Counted from the stretch's first letter, positions 1 through 9,956 are shown. The stretch: DNA of 64,000 nt from Bradyrhizobium daqingense (GCF_021044685.1 NZ_CP088014.1:2900001-2964000), one strand, 5' to 3'. The notes: generated by a model from the sequence alone, not told the origin. Numbers and translations: made by a program.

Positions 1-593
1 TCGGAAGGGCCGGTCTGGAAGCTGCCCATATAGGTGTTCGAGCGCGCATTGCGGACGTTCTGCTTGCCGTTGGTTTCTGCATAGAACAGCCCGAGACTGA
101 TGCGCCCCGCGATTTCCGCGTGATGCGATGCCAGCCCCTTGGCGCGTGCAATCACGACGGCGAGATCGACGACGTCCTTGAACGGCGTCGGCGATTTCTG
201 CGCGCCGGCGGGCGGCGCCTCCATGATCTCGAACAATGCGGCGTATTCGTCGATCAGCGGCTCGATGGCAGCGTCGAAATAGGCGGGAGGTATCTCGAAC
301 TTGTTGGGCTTTCCAATTCGGGAAGGAATGGCGTCCGTGAGATCCTTGTAGGTGCTGATGACGGCGACGCGCGCCAGGTAGAGCGCTTGTCCCGGCAGGT
401 TCGGCAATGGTTCTTTCGCATCGATCTGGCGCCGCCGTTCGGCCAGGATGGATTTGAAATCGGCGAGCGCGCGATCATAGGCAGCGACCGCAGCCGCTTG
501 CTGGGACGTAAGCCCAGCCTGCCCGACGGCGGGTGCCATGACGAGCAAGGCGAGCACCGCAAATGCTGCGGCGGCAAGGCGTCTCAATCCCAT
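1..593 (-). CDS. Secreted hypothetical protein, C-terminus cut by window edge
   Basis: The reading frame is open from an ATG at 593 to the left edge, about 197 codons. Residues 1 to about 26 form a signal peptide (MGLRRLAAAAFAVLALL, then a small-residue cleavage area). The rest is a helical, soluble-looking domain. Near the edge the phrase FYAETNGKQNVRNARSN is followed by YMGSFQTG, which resembles the Q-containing turn of lysozyme or transglycosylase folds, but too little is visible to assign an enzyme. Codon use is high-GC like its neighbours. The overlapping plus-strand frames here are shadows. Function unknown. Confidence 0.7.
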   Translation of the reverse strand, partial: MGLRRLAAAAFAVLALLVMAPAVGQAGLTSQQAAAVAAYDRALADFKSILAERRRQIDAKEPLPNLPGQALYLARVAVISTYKDLTDAIPSRIGKPNKFEIPPAYFDAAIEPLIDEYAALFEIMEAPPAGAQKSPTPFKDVVDLAVVIARAKGLASHHAEIAGRISLGLFYAETNGKQNVRNARSNTYMGSFQTGPS

Positions 594-685
594 GGCCGGT
601 TCCCATCGATTCGCTAGCCCGGGAGATCGTAAACATCGAAGCCGCAGGCTGGCGAGATGCAAATCCCGTTCAGCCGCGAATCTTC

Positions 686-2176
686 TCACGCCGCCCGGTA
701 ATCCGGCGCCGTGGCCAAGAACTTGGCATAGGCGTCCGCGTCGGGCGGCGAAAAGCGACCGGCAAGCCCGCCGCGCTTCTGGTTCTTCGCGCCGATGTCG
801 GCCATCAGCTCGTCGAAATGGCGATAGTGATAGGGCGCGACGCACAGTCCGCCATAGACGCCCGCGGCCGGCCGTTCGACGCGCTTGAAGTGCAACATCA
901 TCTCGATGTTGTCGCGCATCTGCTGCGTCGTCGGCTGATTGGCGAGCCGGCCGTCGGCATAGCGCACCAGCCAGTTGGCGGCGAGGTCGGCGCAGAGCAC
1001 GGTGCAGAACGACGAGTTGAAGCCGACGAAGCCGAGTTCGGGCAGGTCAGGATTGGCGATCAGGCGATAGAGCCGGTACTGCCCGTCGGAATCGACCAGC
1101 TTCTGCTGGTAGGCCGCAGGCAGGAATGGCACGCCGAGCTTGTAGCCGATCGCGAGCACCGCGAGGTCGGACGTGATGCGCTCGCCACCGCTCATCACGA
1201 TGCTGTCGCCTTCATAGTGATCGAACGTGCCGAACACCGCCTTGATGCGGCCGTCGGCGACCATCGGGTAGAAGCCCGGTGTTGCGATCGGCACCGAGCA
1301 GTTGACGCCGTCCTCGATCCGCTCCCTTGGCAGCATGTTGCAGCGGCCGAGCTTGAGCTGCGCCTTCAACAGGCTCTCCAGCCCGCGCCAGTTCGCCCAG
1401 ACCAGCGGCGCGGCGAGGCGGTGCGCCAGCCGCGCCATCGGGCCGATGCCCCAGCCCGGAAACATCTCCTCCTGCGCGCGGATGTAGAGGATGCGCTTGA
1501 AGTTCACGAGCCCGCCGATGAAATAGGGGATACGCCAGACCGGCTCGCGCATCACGATCGTCACCTCGCGTGCGCCCGCCTTCGCCGCGTTCACGGCGAT
1601 GTCGGTCGCCGATTTCGAGCCGCCGAGGACGACGACGCGGCGCCCCTTCGCCAGGGCGGCATCGTTGTATTTCGATGAGTGCAGGATCTGGCCGCCCCGG
1701 GCCCGAAAGCCGTCCTCGCCGGGGCAATGCAACTCGCGTGGCTCGTTGAACTGGCCGGTGCAGACCGCGACGAAATCGAAGTCCTCGTTCGTGGTCGCGC
1801 CGTCCTTGCCGGTCAGCGCGAGCGTCCAGCCCGGCTTGCCGTCGGCGCGGCGCGCCATGCCGGCGACCGCCGTATTGAAACGCAGCATACGATCGAGGCC
1901 AAAACCCTTGGCGTAATCGGCGAGATAGGCATGGACCTGCGGCCCGGTTGGCCATTCCGGATAGGCCTCCGGCATGGCGCGGTCGGTGTAGCGGTAGAGC
2001 TCCTTCGGGCTCTGCGTCTGCACCTCGGGATAGGAGCGCGCCGGCTCCCAGACCCCGCCGAGATCGCCGCTGCGCTCGACGATGGTGACGCTGTGACCGC
2101 GGGTGGAGAACGCCTTGGCGGCAGCAAGGCCGGAGACGCCGGCGCCGATCACGCAGACATGTTTTGGGCTGACCAT
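686..2176 (-). CDS. Flavin-containing monooxygenase (FMO / Baeyer-Villiger type)
   Basis: A 496-residue FAD- and NADPH-dependent monooxygenase. An N-terminal Rossmann fold carries GAGVSG at residues 11-16, followed by ERSGDLGGVW typical of FMO-like enzymes. A second nucleotide site (VVVLGGSKSATDIA) lies near residue 180, just after the HSSKYND segment that stands where the FMO fingerprint is expected. The start at 2176 (MVSPKHVCVIG) is chosen because the Rossmann fold begins there; the frame stays open upstream across the cupin gene. It lies 107 bp downstream of the cupin gene on the same strand, so the two probably share a transcript under the divergent AraC gene. Substrate unknown. Confidence 0.9.
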   Translation of the reverse strand: MVSPKHVCVIGAGVSGLAAAKAFSTRGHSVTIVERSGDLGGVWEPARSYPEVQTQSPKELYRYTDRAMPEAYPEWPTGPQVHAYLADYAKGFGLDRMLRFNTAVAGMARRADGKPGWTLALTGKDGATTNEDFDFVAVCTGQFNEPRELHCPGEDGFRARGGQILHSSKYNDAALAKGRRVVVLGGSKSATDIAVNAAKAGAREVTIVMREPVWRIPYFIGGLVNFKRILYIRAQEEMFPGWGIGPMARLAHRLAAPLVWANWRGLESLLKAQLKLGRCNMLPRERIEDGVNCSVPIATPGFYPMVADGRIKAVFGTFDHYEGDSIVMSGGERITSDLAVLAIGYKLGVPFLPAAYQQKLVDSDGQYRLYRLIANPDLPELGFVGFNSSFCTVLCADLAANWLVRYADGRLANQPTTQQMRDNIEMMLHFKRVERPAAGVYGGLCVAPYHYRHFDELMADIGAKNQKRGGLAGRFSPPDADAYAKFLATAPDYRAA

Positions 2177-2283
2177 GGGTTTGCTCGCAATCGAGATGTT
2201 TCGCGCACAAGCAGTTGCGTTCGACCGCAAGGTGCGGCCGACCGAGCTGCCAGCAGGTGAAAGTAGACGAAGAGGCCGGACGC

Positions 2284-2733
2284 CTACTCGTTGGCCTCGG
2301 GCGGCAGAAAATCGACCTCGTGCAGCGCAGAGATGCGCACCACTTCGGCGGGGTCGGTCAGATTGTGCAACTGGTTGAACAGCGCCTCCAGCTTCTGCAT
2401 CGGCGAGACCCAGAACAGCGCGCGGCACGGCTTGTCGGACTTGTTGAAATAGCCGTGCGGGATGCCGCGGGGCATGCGCACCAGATCGCCGGCATGGGCC
2501 TTGACCCATTTGCCGTCGAGCTTGAGGTCGAGCGTGCCCTCCTGCACCAGGATGAACTCGTCCTGGGTCGGGTGGATGTGCACCGGCACGAACTGGCCGG
2601 GATCGCTGTTGGTCTCGAATGCGAAGGTGGAGTCGGTGACGGCCTTGGGGAAATAGACCTGACCCAGGATATTCCAAGTCTTGCCGCCATAGCCCGTGCC
2701 GTTCGCGGTAATACCCTTTTCGAGTGCAGTCAT
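2284..2733 (-). CDS. Cupin domain protein
   Basis: A 149-residue single-domain cupin. Motif 1 is clear (GQFVPVHIHPTQDEFILV...EG, giving His, His and Glu metal ligands), and motif 2 follows (GDLVRMPRGIPHGYFN). The ATG at 2733 has a GAGGT ribosome site a few bases upstream. The gene precedes the monooxygenase on the same strand and faces the AraC gene across about 190 bp. Stand-alone cupins of this type may be dioxygenases, isomerases or sensor proteins; the sequence alone does not decide. Pairing with a monooxygenase suggests a small oxidative catabolic or detoxification unit (inference). Confidence 0.88.
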   Translation of the reverse strand: MTALEKGITANGTGYGGKTWNILGQVYFPKAVTDSTFAFETNSDPGQFVPVHIHPTQDEFILVQEGTLDLKLDGKWVKAHAGDLVRMPRGIPHGYFNKSDKPCRALFWVSPMQKLEALFNQLHNLTDPAEVVRISALHEVDFLPPEANE

Positions 2734-2922
2734 GCTTACCTCCTCGTGAATTCCGGCGGGGATGGAGCATCAGCCGGGGACGGGGGCCCTGTCTATCCGC
2801 TAAACGAATCCGCAACCGCGCTGTTGCCATGCAATACGACGATTTTGCGGGCGCGGCCCTTTTCGCGTCCCGCGAACTCTTATAGGCTTAAAGTAATTCC
2901 TTGACGCGAAGCGTGGTCGACG

Positions 2923-3948
2923 ATGTCCGCAGCCGTGCTGGAAGTGAGCGCGAGGGGCCCCGCAGCCGAACGGCTTGCGGGCTTTGCCCGCGTCACCACC
3001 GATGATGTCGACGAGGCGGCCGAAGCAATCGGGCGCATCTTCTGCCCGCATGATCTCAAGCCGACACAAGCGCGCGCGGACGGCTTCTCGGCGCGGCACA
3101 ATTGCGCGGCATTCGCAGGCTTTTCCATCAACTACGTAGCCTATGGCGGATCGGTCAGCATCGATCCCGGCTGCCTCGATCGCTTCTTCCTGGTCCAGGT
3201 CCCGCTCGCGGGCAGCGCCCGCATTCGTGCCGGTGCCTGCGAGTTCGATGCCGCGCAGGAGCGGACGGCATCGCTGCTGTCGCCGACGATCCCGACCCGG
3301 ATGACGTGGAGCGATTGTGCGCAGGCGATCCTGCTGCTCGACCGCCGCATGGTCGAGCAGCGCGCGGCGGCGTTGTCAGGCAGAGCGGCAGGCAGGGTCG
3401 AGTTCGATCCGGTGATCGACCTGGACGCGCCGTCCGGACGGGCTTTGCGGACCAGCCTTGCCGGGCTGATGACGCTCGCCGAGCGTCTCGGGCCCTCCGG
3501 CCGGCTGTCACCGGTCACGATGGCCGATTGGCGCGAGGTGCTGCTCGATCACCTCCTCAACGGCCAGCGGCATGGTCTGTCGGATGCGATTCGAACGTTC
3601 TCCGGTCGAGCCGAGCGTCTGCCGCGCGCGCTCCGCGCCGCCCGGGACCATCTGGCTGATAATGCGGGCGATCCGCTCGACCTTACGCAGCTCGCCTGCG
3701 CCGCCGGCATCGGCATCCGCGCACTCCAGCTCGGTTTCCGCCGTCACTTCGGCGTGTCGATCTCGCAGATGCTGCTCGATATGCGCCTCGCCGCTCTGAA
3801 CGCCCGCCTCGCGAGAGCTGCGCCCGATGCGTCCATCACCGAGATCGCCTTCGATCTCGGCTTCACCCATCTCGGCCGCATGGCCGGCACCTATCGCGAA
3901 AAATTCGGCGAGACGCCCTCGGCGACGCTGCGGCGCAGGATGAGCTGA
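2923..3948 (+). CDS. AraC-family transcriptional regulator
   Basis: A 341-residue regulator. The N-terminal two thirds look like the AraC_binding_2 type sensor (VAYGGSVSIDPGCLDRFFLV, then PTIPTRMTW). Residues about 235-335 hold the double helix-turn-helix (DLTQLACAAGIGIRALQLGF and SITEIAFDLGFTHLGRMAGT, ending in REKFGETPSATLRRR). It is transcribed away from the cupin and monooxygenase genes, the usual arrangement for a local activator, so it probably controls them from the 2734-2922 interval. The inducer is not evident. Confidence 0.92.
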   Translation: MSAAVLEVSARGPAAERLAGFARVTTDDVDEAAEAIGRIFCPHDLKPTQARADGFSARHNCAAFAGFSINYVAYGGSVSIDPGCLDRFFLVQVPLAGSARIRAGACEFDAAQERTASLLSPTIPTRMTWSDCAQAILLLDRRMVEQRAAALSGRAAGRVEFDPVIDLDAPSGRALRTSLAGLMTLAERLGPSGRLSPVTMADWREVLLDHLLNGQRHGLSDAIRTFSGRAERLPRALRAARDHLADNAGDPLDLTQLACAAGIGIRALQLGFRRHFGVSISQMLLDMRLAALNARLARAAPDASITEIAFDLGFTHLGRMAGTYREKFGETPSATLRRRMS

Positions 3949-4395
3949 CGCGGAAGACTTTCTTGCGCGGCAGCGTTGTCACCATCCGGGGCCAGATCCT
4001 GGATGGCGCCTGGCCACGTGGTGCAGGTGTGAGGCGGGAAGTGATCGGCCTGACCTGCGAGCTTCGCGCGTCCTCCGGAAATCGTGACCGGGCGCAGCGT
4101 CAGGAAAAAGTGGTATGTGAACCGCTTCATACTCGATCACTCTCTTTCTGAACTACCACTCCCGCAAGAAATTGCCGCACCCGGATCTAATTGACGAACG
4201 CGGGTGAGATGCAATGCCTGCGCAGCCGCGTGCTCGCAGCTTTGGATTGGCTCCTCGTCTTGCTCACGAGCAAGCTAGTCCCATCACTCAGCACAGCTTT
4301 TTCAGAAATTGGAATCAAGGGCATCAAGAAACGCGTCCTGGCAGCTCTATTCGAGAGCGGCCGGTCGGCTGCTACTTACTCACAAGGAGCCCCCA
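3949..4395 (+). other. Gene-free stretch, lower GC
   Basis: About 450 bp between the AraC gene and the membrane-protein gene. Base composition is visibly more AT-rich than the flanks. Short frames exist on both strands, but none has a ribosome site or protein-like composition. I see no tRNA, terminator or repeat here. Confidence 0.5.
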
Positions 4396-4911
4396 ATGAA
4401 GATAAGCAGCGCAATTTCCAACACCTTTTCCTTAGCAAGGCGCCTCGGCAGTGTTCGGATCGCCCGTTCAAGTTTGATCAGGTCGGCCCACCTTCTTGAG
4501 CGAATTGGGCTGGGAGCCGTTGGGGCCTCTTGCGGCCTCTACGTGGGTGCGACCCTGTTGCGTCAGAAAGGTGGGCTGTTTGAAAGCGGCTGGATTGTGC
4601 TGATAACAATGGTCTATGGAGCGCTGGGCTATTATGTCGGTATTGATTTGTCCGGCAAAGTCGCACGGAATTCGTCATCGAGCATCTCGGAAGAATGGAA
4701 CGGCTCCGAGCCGGCTGAGATCATGAGTGCGGCCGGAACATTCGGCGCGGCCATTGCGGCTACTCTGTCCGTCAGCATCCTTGTCCTTGATCAAAATCTG
4801 CCCAACGGCTTGATAGGCTTTGTTGCCGGCTGTTGGGTGGTGGGTTCTTCGCTCCAGGTTGCGGCGGGCACGATGGCTCGCAGCCACGATGCACCCACGA
4901 ACGAGCAATGA
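4396..4911 (+). CDS. Hypothetical four-helix membrane protein
   Basis: A 171-residue protein starting at the ATG at 4396, which follows AAGGAG at 4384 with good spacing; the frame is open further upstream but without such a site. Four hydrophobic segments are visible at about residues 38-56, 65-83, 112-133 and 138-158, so it is an inner-membrane protein. There is a short hydrophilic N-terminus, and a Ser-rich loop lies between segments 2 and 3. No recognised family. Codon use is less GC-biased than the flanking genes, compatible with an orphan or acquired gene. It stands alone, with no obvious operon partner. Confidence 0.65.
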   Translation: MKISSAISNTFSLARRLGSVRIARSSLIRSAHLLERIGLGAVGASCGLYVGATLLRQKGGLFESGWIVLITMVYGALGYYVGIDLSGKVARNSSSSISEEWNGSEPAEIMSAAGTFGAAIAATLSVSILVLDQNLPNGLIGFVAGCWVVGSSLQVAAGTMARSHDAPTNEQ

Positions 4912-5199
4912 AGGAAACACGCTCACGTGAGCACAAGCCGCCCTGTTGATTCGGTTTCGCGTCTGGAATGAGCAGTGATGACTCATTGCAACCTCGGCCG
5001 TCCACGTTGCGCGTGTGCGATGTTTGGTAGTGCAGTCGTTCGCATCGACAAGTGTCCTGGTACAAACCGTGCCGGTACCTAGTAACCTAAGTTTTCGCAC
5101 AACAGACAAGACGTGCCATCGTGGTGATGTTGAGATATTGTTTCCGCGCGGCCGTGGTCCAACATTCTGCTAACCGCTAGCCACAAGATCGGTGGAGCC

Positions 5200-8100
5200 A
5201 TGCAGATTGCGGAGTGGCTCGAGAAGTTGGGGCTTGGACAATACGCCGAGCGTTTTGCCCAAAATGGGATCGACGTGGGCGTCCTCCCCGAGCTGATGGA
5301 CGAGGACTTTGACAAGCTCGGAGTCTTGCTCGGTCATCGCCGCAAAATGCTGCGTGCCATCGCCGATCTCGATCCGGCCGCCTTGATCGCATCGCCGGCT
5401 CCCTCTCATGACGCCGAGCGGCGCCATCTCACCGTCATGTTTTGCGATCTAGTCGGCTCGACTGCGCTCTCGGCACGTCTCGATCCCGAAGACATGTGGG
5501 AGGTGATCCGGGGCTACCGCGCTGCCTGCGCGAGCGTTGTTAAGGCCTATGATGGCAGGATAGCTCGGTTCGTCGGTGACGGAATCCTCGTCTATTTCGG
5601 TTATCCCCGTGCCCACGAAGACGATGCGGAACGCGCGGTGCGCGCGGGCCTTGATATTATCGCTGCAATCCGCCAGCTCAAGACGGGCGCCGGCGAACGG
5701 GCTGAATTGCGGATCGCAATCGCAACCGGACTCGTCGTGGTCGGCGACCTCGTAAGTGGAGATGCGTCGGAGGAGCACGCAACCATCGGCGATACACCAA
5801 ATCTCGCTGCTCGCCTCCAGAGCCTGGCGGAACCGGGGGTCGTCGTCGTTGCTTCGTCGACGCGCCGACTGCTTGGCGATCTCTTCACTCTTCGCAATCT
5901 CGGTCGCCGGGAGGTCAAGGGAATAGCAGAACCCATCGCAGTCTGGGCGGTGGAAGGTCCGGCCGCATCCGAGAGCCGCTTCGAGGCAGTCCGCGCCGCG
6001 CGCTCGATCGGCTTTGTCGGCCGCAAGAACGAGATCGAATACATCCTCTCCCGCCAGCGGGAGGCCTGGCAGGGCCAAGGCCGGATGGTATTGATTTCTG
6101 GTGAAGCAGGCATCGGCAAGTCGCGCATCGTCGCAACGCTCTCCGAAAGCCCCGCACTGGGGGTGCACCGCCGGGTGCGTTATCAGTGTTCGCCTTACCA
6201 TACCAACAGTGCGCTGCATCCGTTTGTCGCGCAGCTCGAGCGGGCCGCCGGTATCCGCTCGAACGACATGCCCGAGCAAAAGCTCGACAAGCTCGAGGCG
6301 ATGCTAGCGCTCGGAACACAGCAGATCGTTCCAGCGACACAACTCATTGCGGCGCTCCTTTCGATTCCACCCGGAAACCGCTGTCTACCGCTCGCTCTGA
6401 GCCCAGCGCAGCAGCGTCGACAGACATTTGCTGTCCTACTCGATCAGCTTGAGGGGTTGGCACGCGATCAACCTCTGCTGATTATCTGCGAGGATATGCA
6501 TTGGGCCGATGCCACGACACTTGAACTGTTCGATCTCGCGGTCGATCGGATCAGGGCCCTCCCGATACTCGTGCTCATGACCTCCCGGCCTGAGTTCGAG
6601 CCGTCCTGGTCGGGCCTTGCGAATGTCAGTCTGTTGCGGCTCGACCGGCTGGATCGGCAGGATACGCGCGCGCTGGTCGAACAGGTGGTCGTTGGTCGCC
6701 AGCTGCCAGGCGAGATGATGCAGCAGATCATCGACAAGACGGATGGCGTCCCGCTATTCGTCGAGGAGTTGACCAAGATGGTGCTGGAGTCCGGCCTGCT
6801 CGTCGAAGATGCCGGGCGCTATCGCTTGACCAGTCCGCTCCCGCCGCTAGCTATTCCCGCCACGCTGCAGGATTCGTTGATGGCACGGCTCGACCGGCTT
6901 GCTCCGGTCAAGGAGGTGGCGCAAATAGGCGCCGCCATCGGCCGCGACTTCTCATACGCACTCCTGAAATACGTGGCGGGACGCGATGATTCCACGCTGA
7001 GCGCTGCGCTAGGGCAACTTGAAGAGGCCGAACTGCTGCTTCGCCGCGGGGCGCCGCCGGAAGCAAATTACAATTTCAAGCATGCCCTTGTTCAGGAAGC
7101 GGCCTATGAGAGTCTGCTCAAGAGCAAACGGCAGCTGCTGCACACGCGGATCGGCGAGGTCCTGCGCGAGAGATTTCCAGTCGTCGCCGAGACAGAGCCG
7201 GAAGTTCTGGCGCACCACTTCACCGAAGCGGGGCTGAGCGAGGTCGCTTTCGAATGGTGGCGCAAGGCGGGCCAGCAGGCGCTGAAGCGCTCGGCCTATT
7301 CAGAGGCGGTCGCGCATCTCGGCAAGGCCATTTCGATCGCTGACGAGCTGCCTGACGAGCCCCGCCGAATGACGAGCAGGCTGCATCTTCAAATCTCGTA
7401 TGGCCGTGCACTGAGGGGCAGCCTCGGGCACAGCGCTCCCGAAACGGTCGCGGCGTGGACGCGTGCGCGCCAGTTCGCGGCCGGCATCGATGATCCCGTT
7501 GAACTTGCGCCTGTTCATTCGGGACTCTTCAACGCCTGCCTGACCCATGGCGAACTCGCTCCGATGCGGGAGCTGGCGGATGCCATCAGGAGCGCAGCTG
7601 ACCGACGACCGGACTCACCCGTGGCCGCCGTTGTCGCCCATTGGACGGGCGGCGTCACGTGCTGGTTCGGGGGCGACTATCTCAACGCGAGGACGCATCT
7701 CGAGCAGGCGCTGGCGATCTACAGTGTCGAGCCGGATCCCGCGACATTCCGGGCTTCGACGCTGGATCTGCCGTTCGTGATCATGAGATTCCTTGCTCTG
7801 GTGCTGTGGCCGCTTGGTATCATCGCTCGCGCGCGAAGGCTCGCCGCCGAAGCGGTGGGTGCTTCGGGCGAAAAGCGGGCGCTTTCCCGGGCTAACGCGC
7901 TGGTTCATCGCGCTGTGTTCGACGGGGTGTGCGGGGGCATGTTGCAGCAGACGGAGACGATCCTGGCACTCGGTCTCGCGCGCGACCACACGATGCCACT
8001 GTACGTGGCTGCGGGCACCTACCTGAATGGCCTGGCCAAGTGGCGTGCCGGGGATCGAATGGCCGGACTGGCGGACATGCGTCACGGCTGGACCTTGCTG

Positions 8101-8529
8101 CAGGAGAACGATTGCTACCTCTGCGAGCCGTTCTGGGGGATGCATGTCGCCGTGGCGAATGCAGAGGTGGGCCAAGTCGAAACCGGACTGGAGATCCTGA
8201 ACGAATTGATCGCCCGGACCGAACAGACCGGCCAGCATTGGCTTGATGCCGAACTGCATCGTATCCGCAGCAACCTCCTGTCGCGCCACGGTTCTTCGGG
8301 TGAATCCAGTGCCGAAGACGAACTCACGCGAGCGCTGGAGATCGCGCGACACCAGCAGACGAAGACCTTCGAGCTGCGTAGCGCTCTTGGACTTGCCCGC
8401 CTGCACAAGACAAATGGCCGAACAGGCACGGTATCCGAACTGCTCGCTCCCGTGCTGGCCGCATTCGAGGTGGAGCAGAATCTTCCTGAATTCGCGGAAG
8501 CGAAAGAGCTGCTCGCGCAAGAGCATTAG
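5200..8529 (+). CDS. SAM-domain class III adenylate/guanylate cyclase with ATPase and TPR-like region
   Basis: A 1109-residue multidomain signalling protein. Residues 1-58 form a SAM domain (EWLEKLGLGQYAERF). Residues about 74-250 are a class III cyclase catalytic domain with both metal aspartates (FCDLVGSTAL, D83; FVGDGILVYFGYP, D127). An AAA_16/STAND-type ATPase follows near residue 285, with Walker A SGEAGIGKS and Walker B LLIICEDMHWAD. The last 400 residues are TPR-like helices. A ribosome site (GGTGGAG) supports the ATG at 5200. This layout is common in rhizobia, where genomes carry many such cyclases. The gene is monocistronic with no adjacent partner; the input signal is unknown. Confidence 0.93.
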   Translation: MQIAEWLEKLGLGQYAERFAQNGIDVGVLPELMDEDFDKLGVLLGHRRKMLRAIADLDPAALIASPAPSHDAERRHLTVMFCDLVGSTALSARLDPEDMWEVIRGYRAACASVVKAYDGRIARFVGDGILVYFGYPRAHEDDAERAVRAGLDIIAAIRQLKTGAGERAELRIAIATGLVVVGDLVSGDASEEHATIGDTPNLAARLQSLAEPGVVVVASSTRRLLGDLFTLRNLGRREVKGIAEPIAVWAVEGPAASESRFEAVRAARSIGFVGRKNEIEYILSRQREAWQGQGRMVLISGEAGIGKSRIVATLSESPALGVHRRVRYQCSPYHTNSALHPFVAQLERAAGIRSNDMPEQKLDKLEAMLALGTQQIVPATQLIAALLSIPPGNRCLPLALSPAQQRRQTFAVLLDQLEGLARDQPLLIICEDMHWADATTLELFDLAVDRIRALPILVLMTSRPEFEPSWSGLANVSLLRLDRLDRQDTRALVEQVVVGRQLPGEMMQQIIDKTDGVPLFVEELTKMVLESGLLVEDAGRYRLTSPLPPLAIPATLQDSLMARLDRLAPVKEVAQIGAAIGRDFSYALLKYVAGRDDSTLSAALGQLEEAELLLRRGAPPEANYNFKHALVQEAAYESLLKSKRQLLHTRIGEVLRERFPVVAETEPEVLAHHFTEAGLSEVAFEWWRKAGQQALKRSAYSEAVAHLGKAISIADELPDEPRRMTSRLHLQISYGRALRGSLGHSAPETVAAWTRARQFAAGIDDPVELAPVHSGLFNACLTHGELAPMRELADAIRSAADRRPDSPVAAVVAHWTGGVTCWFGGDYLNARTHLEQALAIYSVEPDPATFRASTLDLPFVIMRFLALVLWPLGIIARARRLAAEAVGASGEKRALSRANALVHRAVFDGVCGGMLQQTETILALGLARDHTMPLYVAAGTYLNGLAKWRAGDRMAGLADMRHGWTLLQENDCYLCEPFWGMHVAVANAEVGQVETGLEILNELIARTEQTGQHWLDAELHRIRSNLLSRHGSSGESSAEDELTRALEIARHQQTKTFELRSALGLARLHKTNGRTGTVSELLAPVLAAFEVEQNLPEFAEAKELLAQEH

Positions 8530-8570
8530 GCATTCGCCCGTTTAACCGGCCGGCGACAAGGGCGTGTCGC

Positions 8571-9794
8571 TCACGAATTCACATGCACGAAATCCCGCAG
8601 CAGCGGATAGATCTCGTTGTTCCAGCGCTTACCCGAGAACACGCCGTAATGGCCGACGCCGGCCTGCATGTGGTGGACGCGGCGATAGGCGCGGACGCCG
8701 GTGCAGAGGTCCTGCGCGGCGAGGGTCTGGCCGATCGCGCAGATGTCGTCCTTCTCGCCTTCGACCGTCATCAGCCCCATGCGGCTCACGGCCTTGGTGT
8801 TCACCGGTCGGCCGCGATGCATCAGTCTGCCTTGCGGGAGCAGGTGCTCCTGGAACACGTCGCGCACCGTCTCGATGTAGAACTCGGCCGGAAGGTCCAT
8901 CACCGCGAAATATTCGTCGTAGAAGGTCTTGATCGTCGCAGCCTTCTCCTTCTCGCCCTTGGCGATGTGGTTGGCGAGATCCATGTGCTGCTTGATGTGG
9001 CGCTCGAGATTCATCGAGACGAACGCCGTGAGCTGCACGAAGCCGGGATAGACCTTGCGCAAGGCGCCGCGGCATTGCACCGGCACGTAGTTGATCAGGT
9101 TGCGCTCGAACCATTCGATCGGCTTGCTCTTGGCGAACTCGTTGACCCTGGTCGGCTGTATCCGTGTGTCGATGGGACCTGCCATCAGCGTCAGCGTCGC
9201 AGGGCGCGAGGGATGATTGTCCTCGCACATGATCGCGGCGGCTGCGAGCGCTGAGACCGAGGGCTGGCAGATCGCCACCATGTGCGGGCGCGGGCCGAGC
9301 TGGCCCAGGAAATCGATCAGGTGCTCCGTGTAATCGTCGAGCCCGAAGCGGCCTTCGCTGCGCGGAATGTCGCGCGGATTGTGCCAGTCGGTGATGTAGA
9401 CGTCGTGGTCCTGGAGCAGCGTCTTCACGGTGCCGCGCAGAAGCGTCGCGAAGTGCCCGGACATCGGCGCCACCAGCAGCATGCGCGGCTGCTCGCCCAC
9501 ACCGTCTTTCCTGAAGTGCAGCAGCGAGCCGAACGGCGTCGCATAGGCGATCTCCTCGGTGACCGCGATCTCGCGGTTGCCCACCATGACGCTGTCGATG
9601 CCGTAGGCCGGACGGTCGTAGGTGAGGGTGGAGCGCGAGATCAGCTCCAGCGCCGCCGAGAGCCGGCCGACCATCTGGTCCGACGCGCCCTGCGGCACCA
9701 GGTTGAGGAATCTGAGCGCGGAGGAAGCGCCGTCCCGCCAGGGCGCGGTGAGGTCCATATGGTTCTGAAAGGCCTGATAATACATCGACATCAT
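8571..9794 (-). CDS. phaZ: Intracellular polyhydroxyalkanoate depolymerase
   Basis: A 407-residue protein of the intracellular PHB depolymerase family, which hydrolyses stored polyhydroxybutyrate on granules. The nucleophile elbow reads VAICQPSVSAL, placing a Cys (about residue 176) where lipases have Ser, as known for Ralstonia-type PhaZ1. Candidate Asp (GEKDDI) and His (GVGHYGVFSG) partners occur near the C-terminus. The frame opens 26 codons earlier, but AGGTGG ten bases before the ATG at 9794 makes MMSMYYQ the better start and fits family length. No signal peptide, consistent with cytoplasmic action. It is divergent from the GST gene. Confidence 0.93.
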   Translation of the reverse strand: MMSMYYQAFQNHMDLTAPWRDGASSALRFLNLVPQGASDQMVGRLSAALELISRSTLTYDRPAYGIDSVMVGNREIAVTEEIAYATPFGSLLHFRKDGVGEQPRMLLVAPMSGHFATLLRGTVKTLLQDHDVYITDWHNPRDIPRSEGRFGLDDYTEHLIDFLGQLGPRPHMVAICQPSVSALAAAAIMCEDNHPSRPATLTLMAGPIDTRIQPTRVNEFAKSKPIEWFERNLINYVPVQCRGALRKVYPGFVQLTAFVSMNLERHIKQHMDLANHIAKGEKEKAATIKTFYDEYFAVMDLPAEFYIETVRDVFQEHLLPQGRLMHRGRPVNTKAVSRMGLMTVEGEKDDICAIGQTLAAQDLCTGVRAYRRVHHMQAGVGHYGVFSGKRWNNEIYPLLRDFVHVNS

Positions 9795-9956
9795 ACTGAA
9801 ATACCCACCTATCGCCTGCGATGATGCAATATCGAAGCCAAGCGGGAGCTGGGCGCCCCCCGGAATTGGCACATCGCTTGCTCTTCATCTTGCCGGAAGC
9901 ACGGCTCGCAGGCGCGCGCCGAGGGCCGAGCGGGTGCCGGGATCAGGGAAGGGCCA

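Noticed and set aside
563..1678. Long plus-strand open frame opposite the monooxygenase gene
   Set aside because: Antisense shadow: its translation is His/Arg/Ala-rich with no motif, while the opposite strand has a clear FMO.
4191..4499. Small frames overlapping the start of the 4396 gene
   Set aside because: Different phase, no ribosome site, and the overlapping protein has four clear membrane segments.
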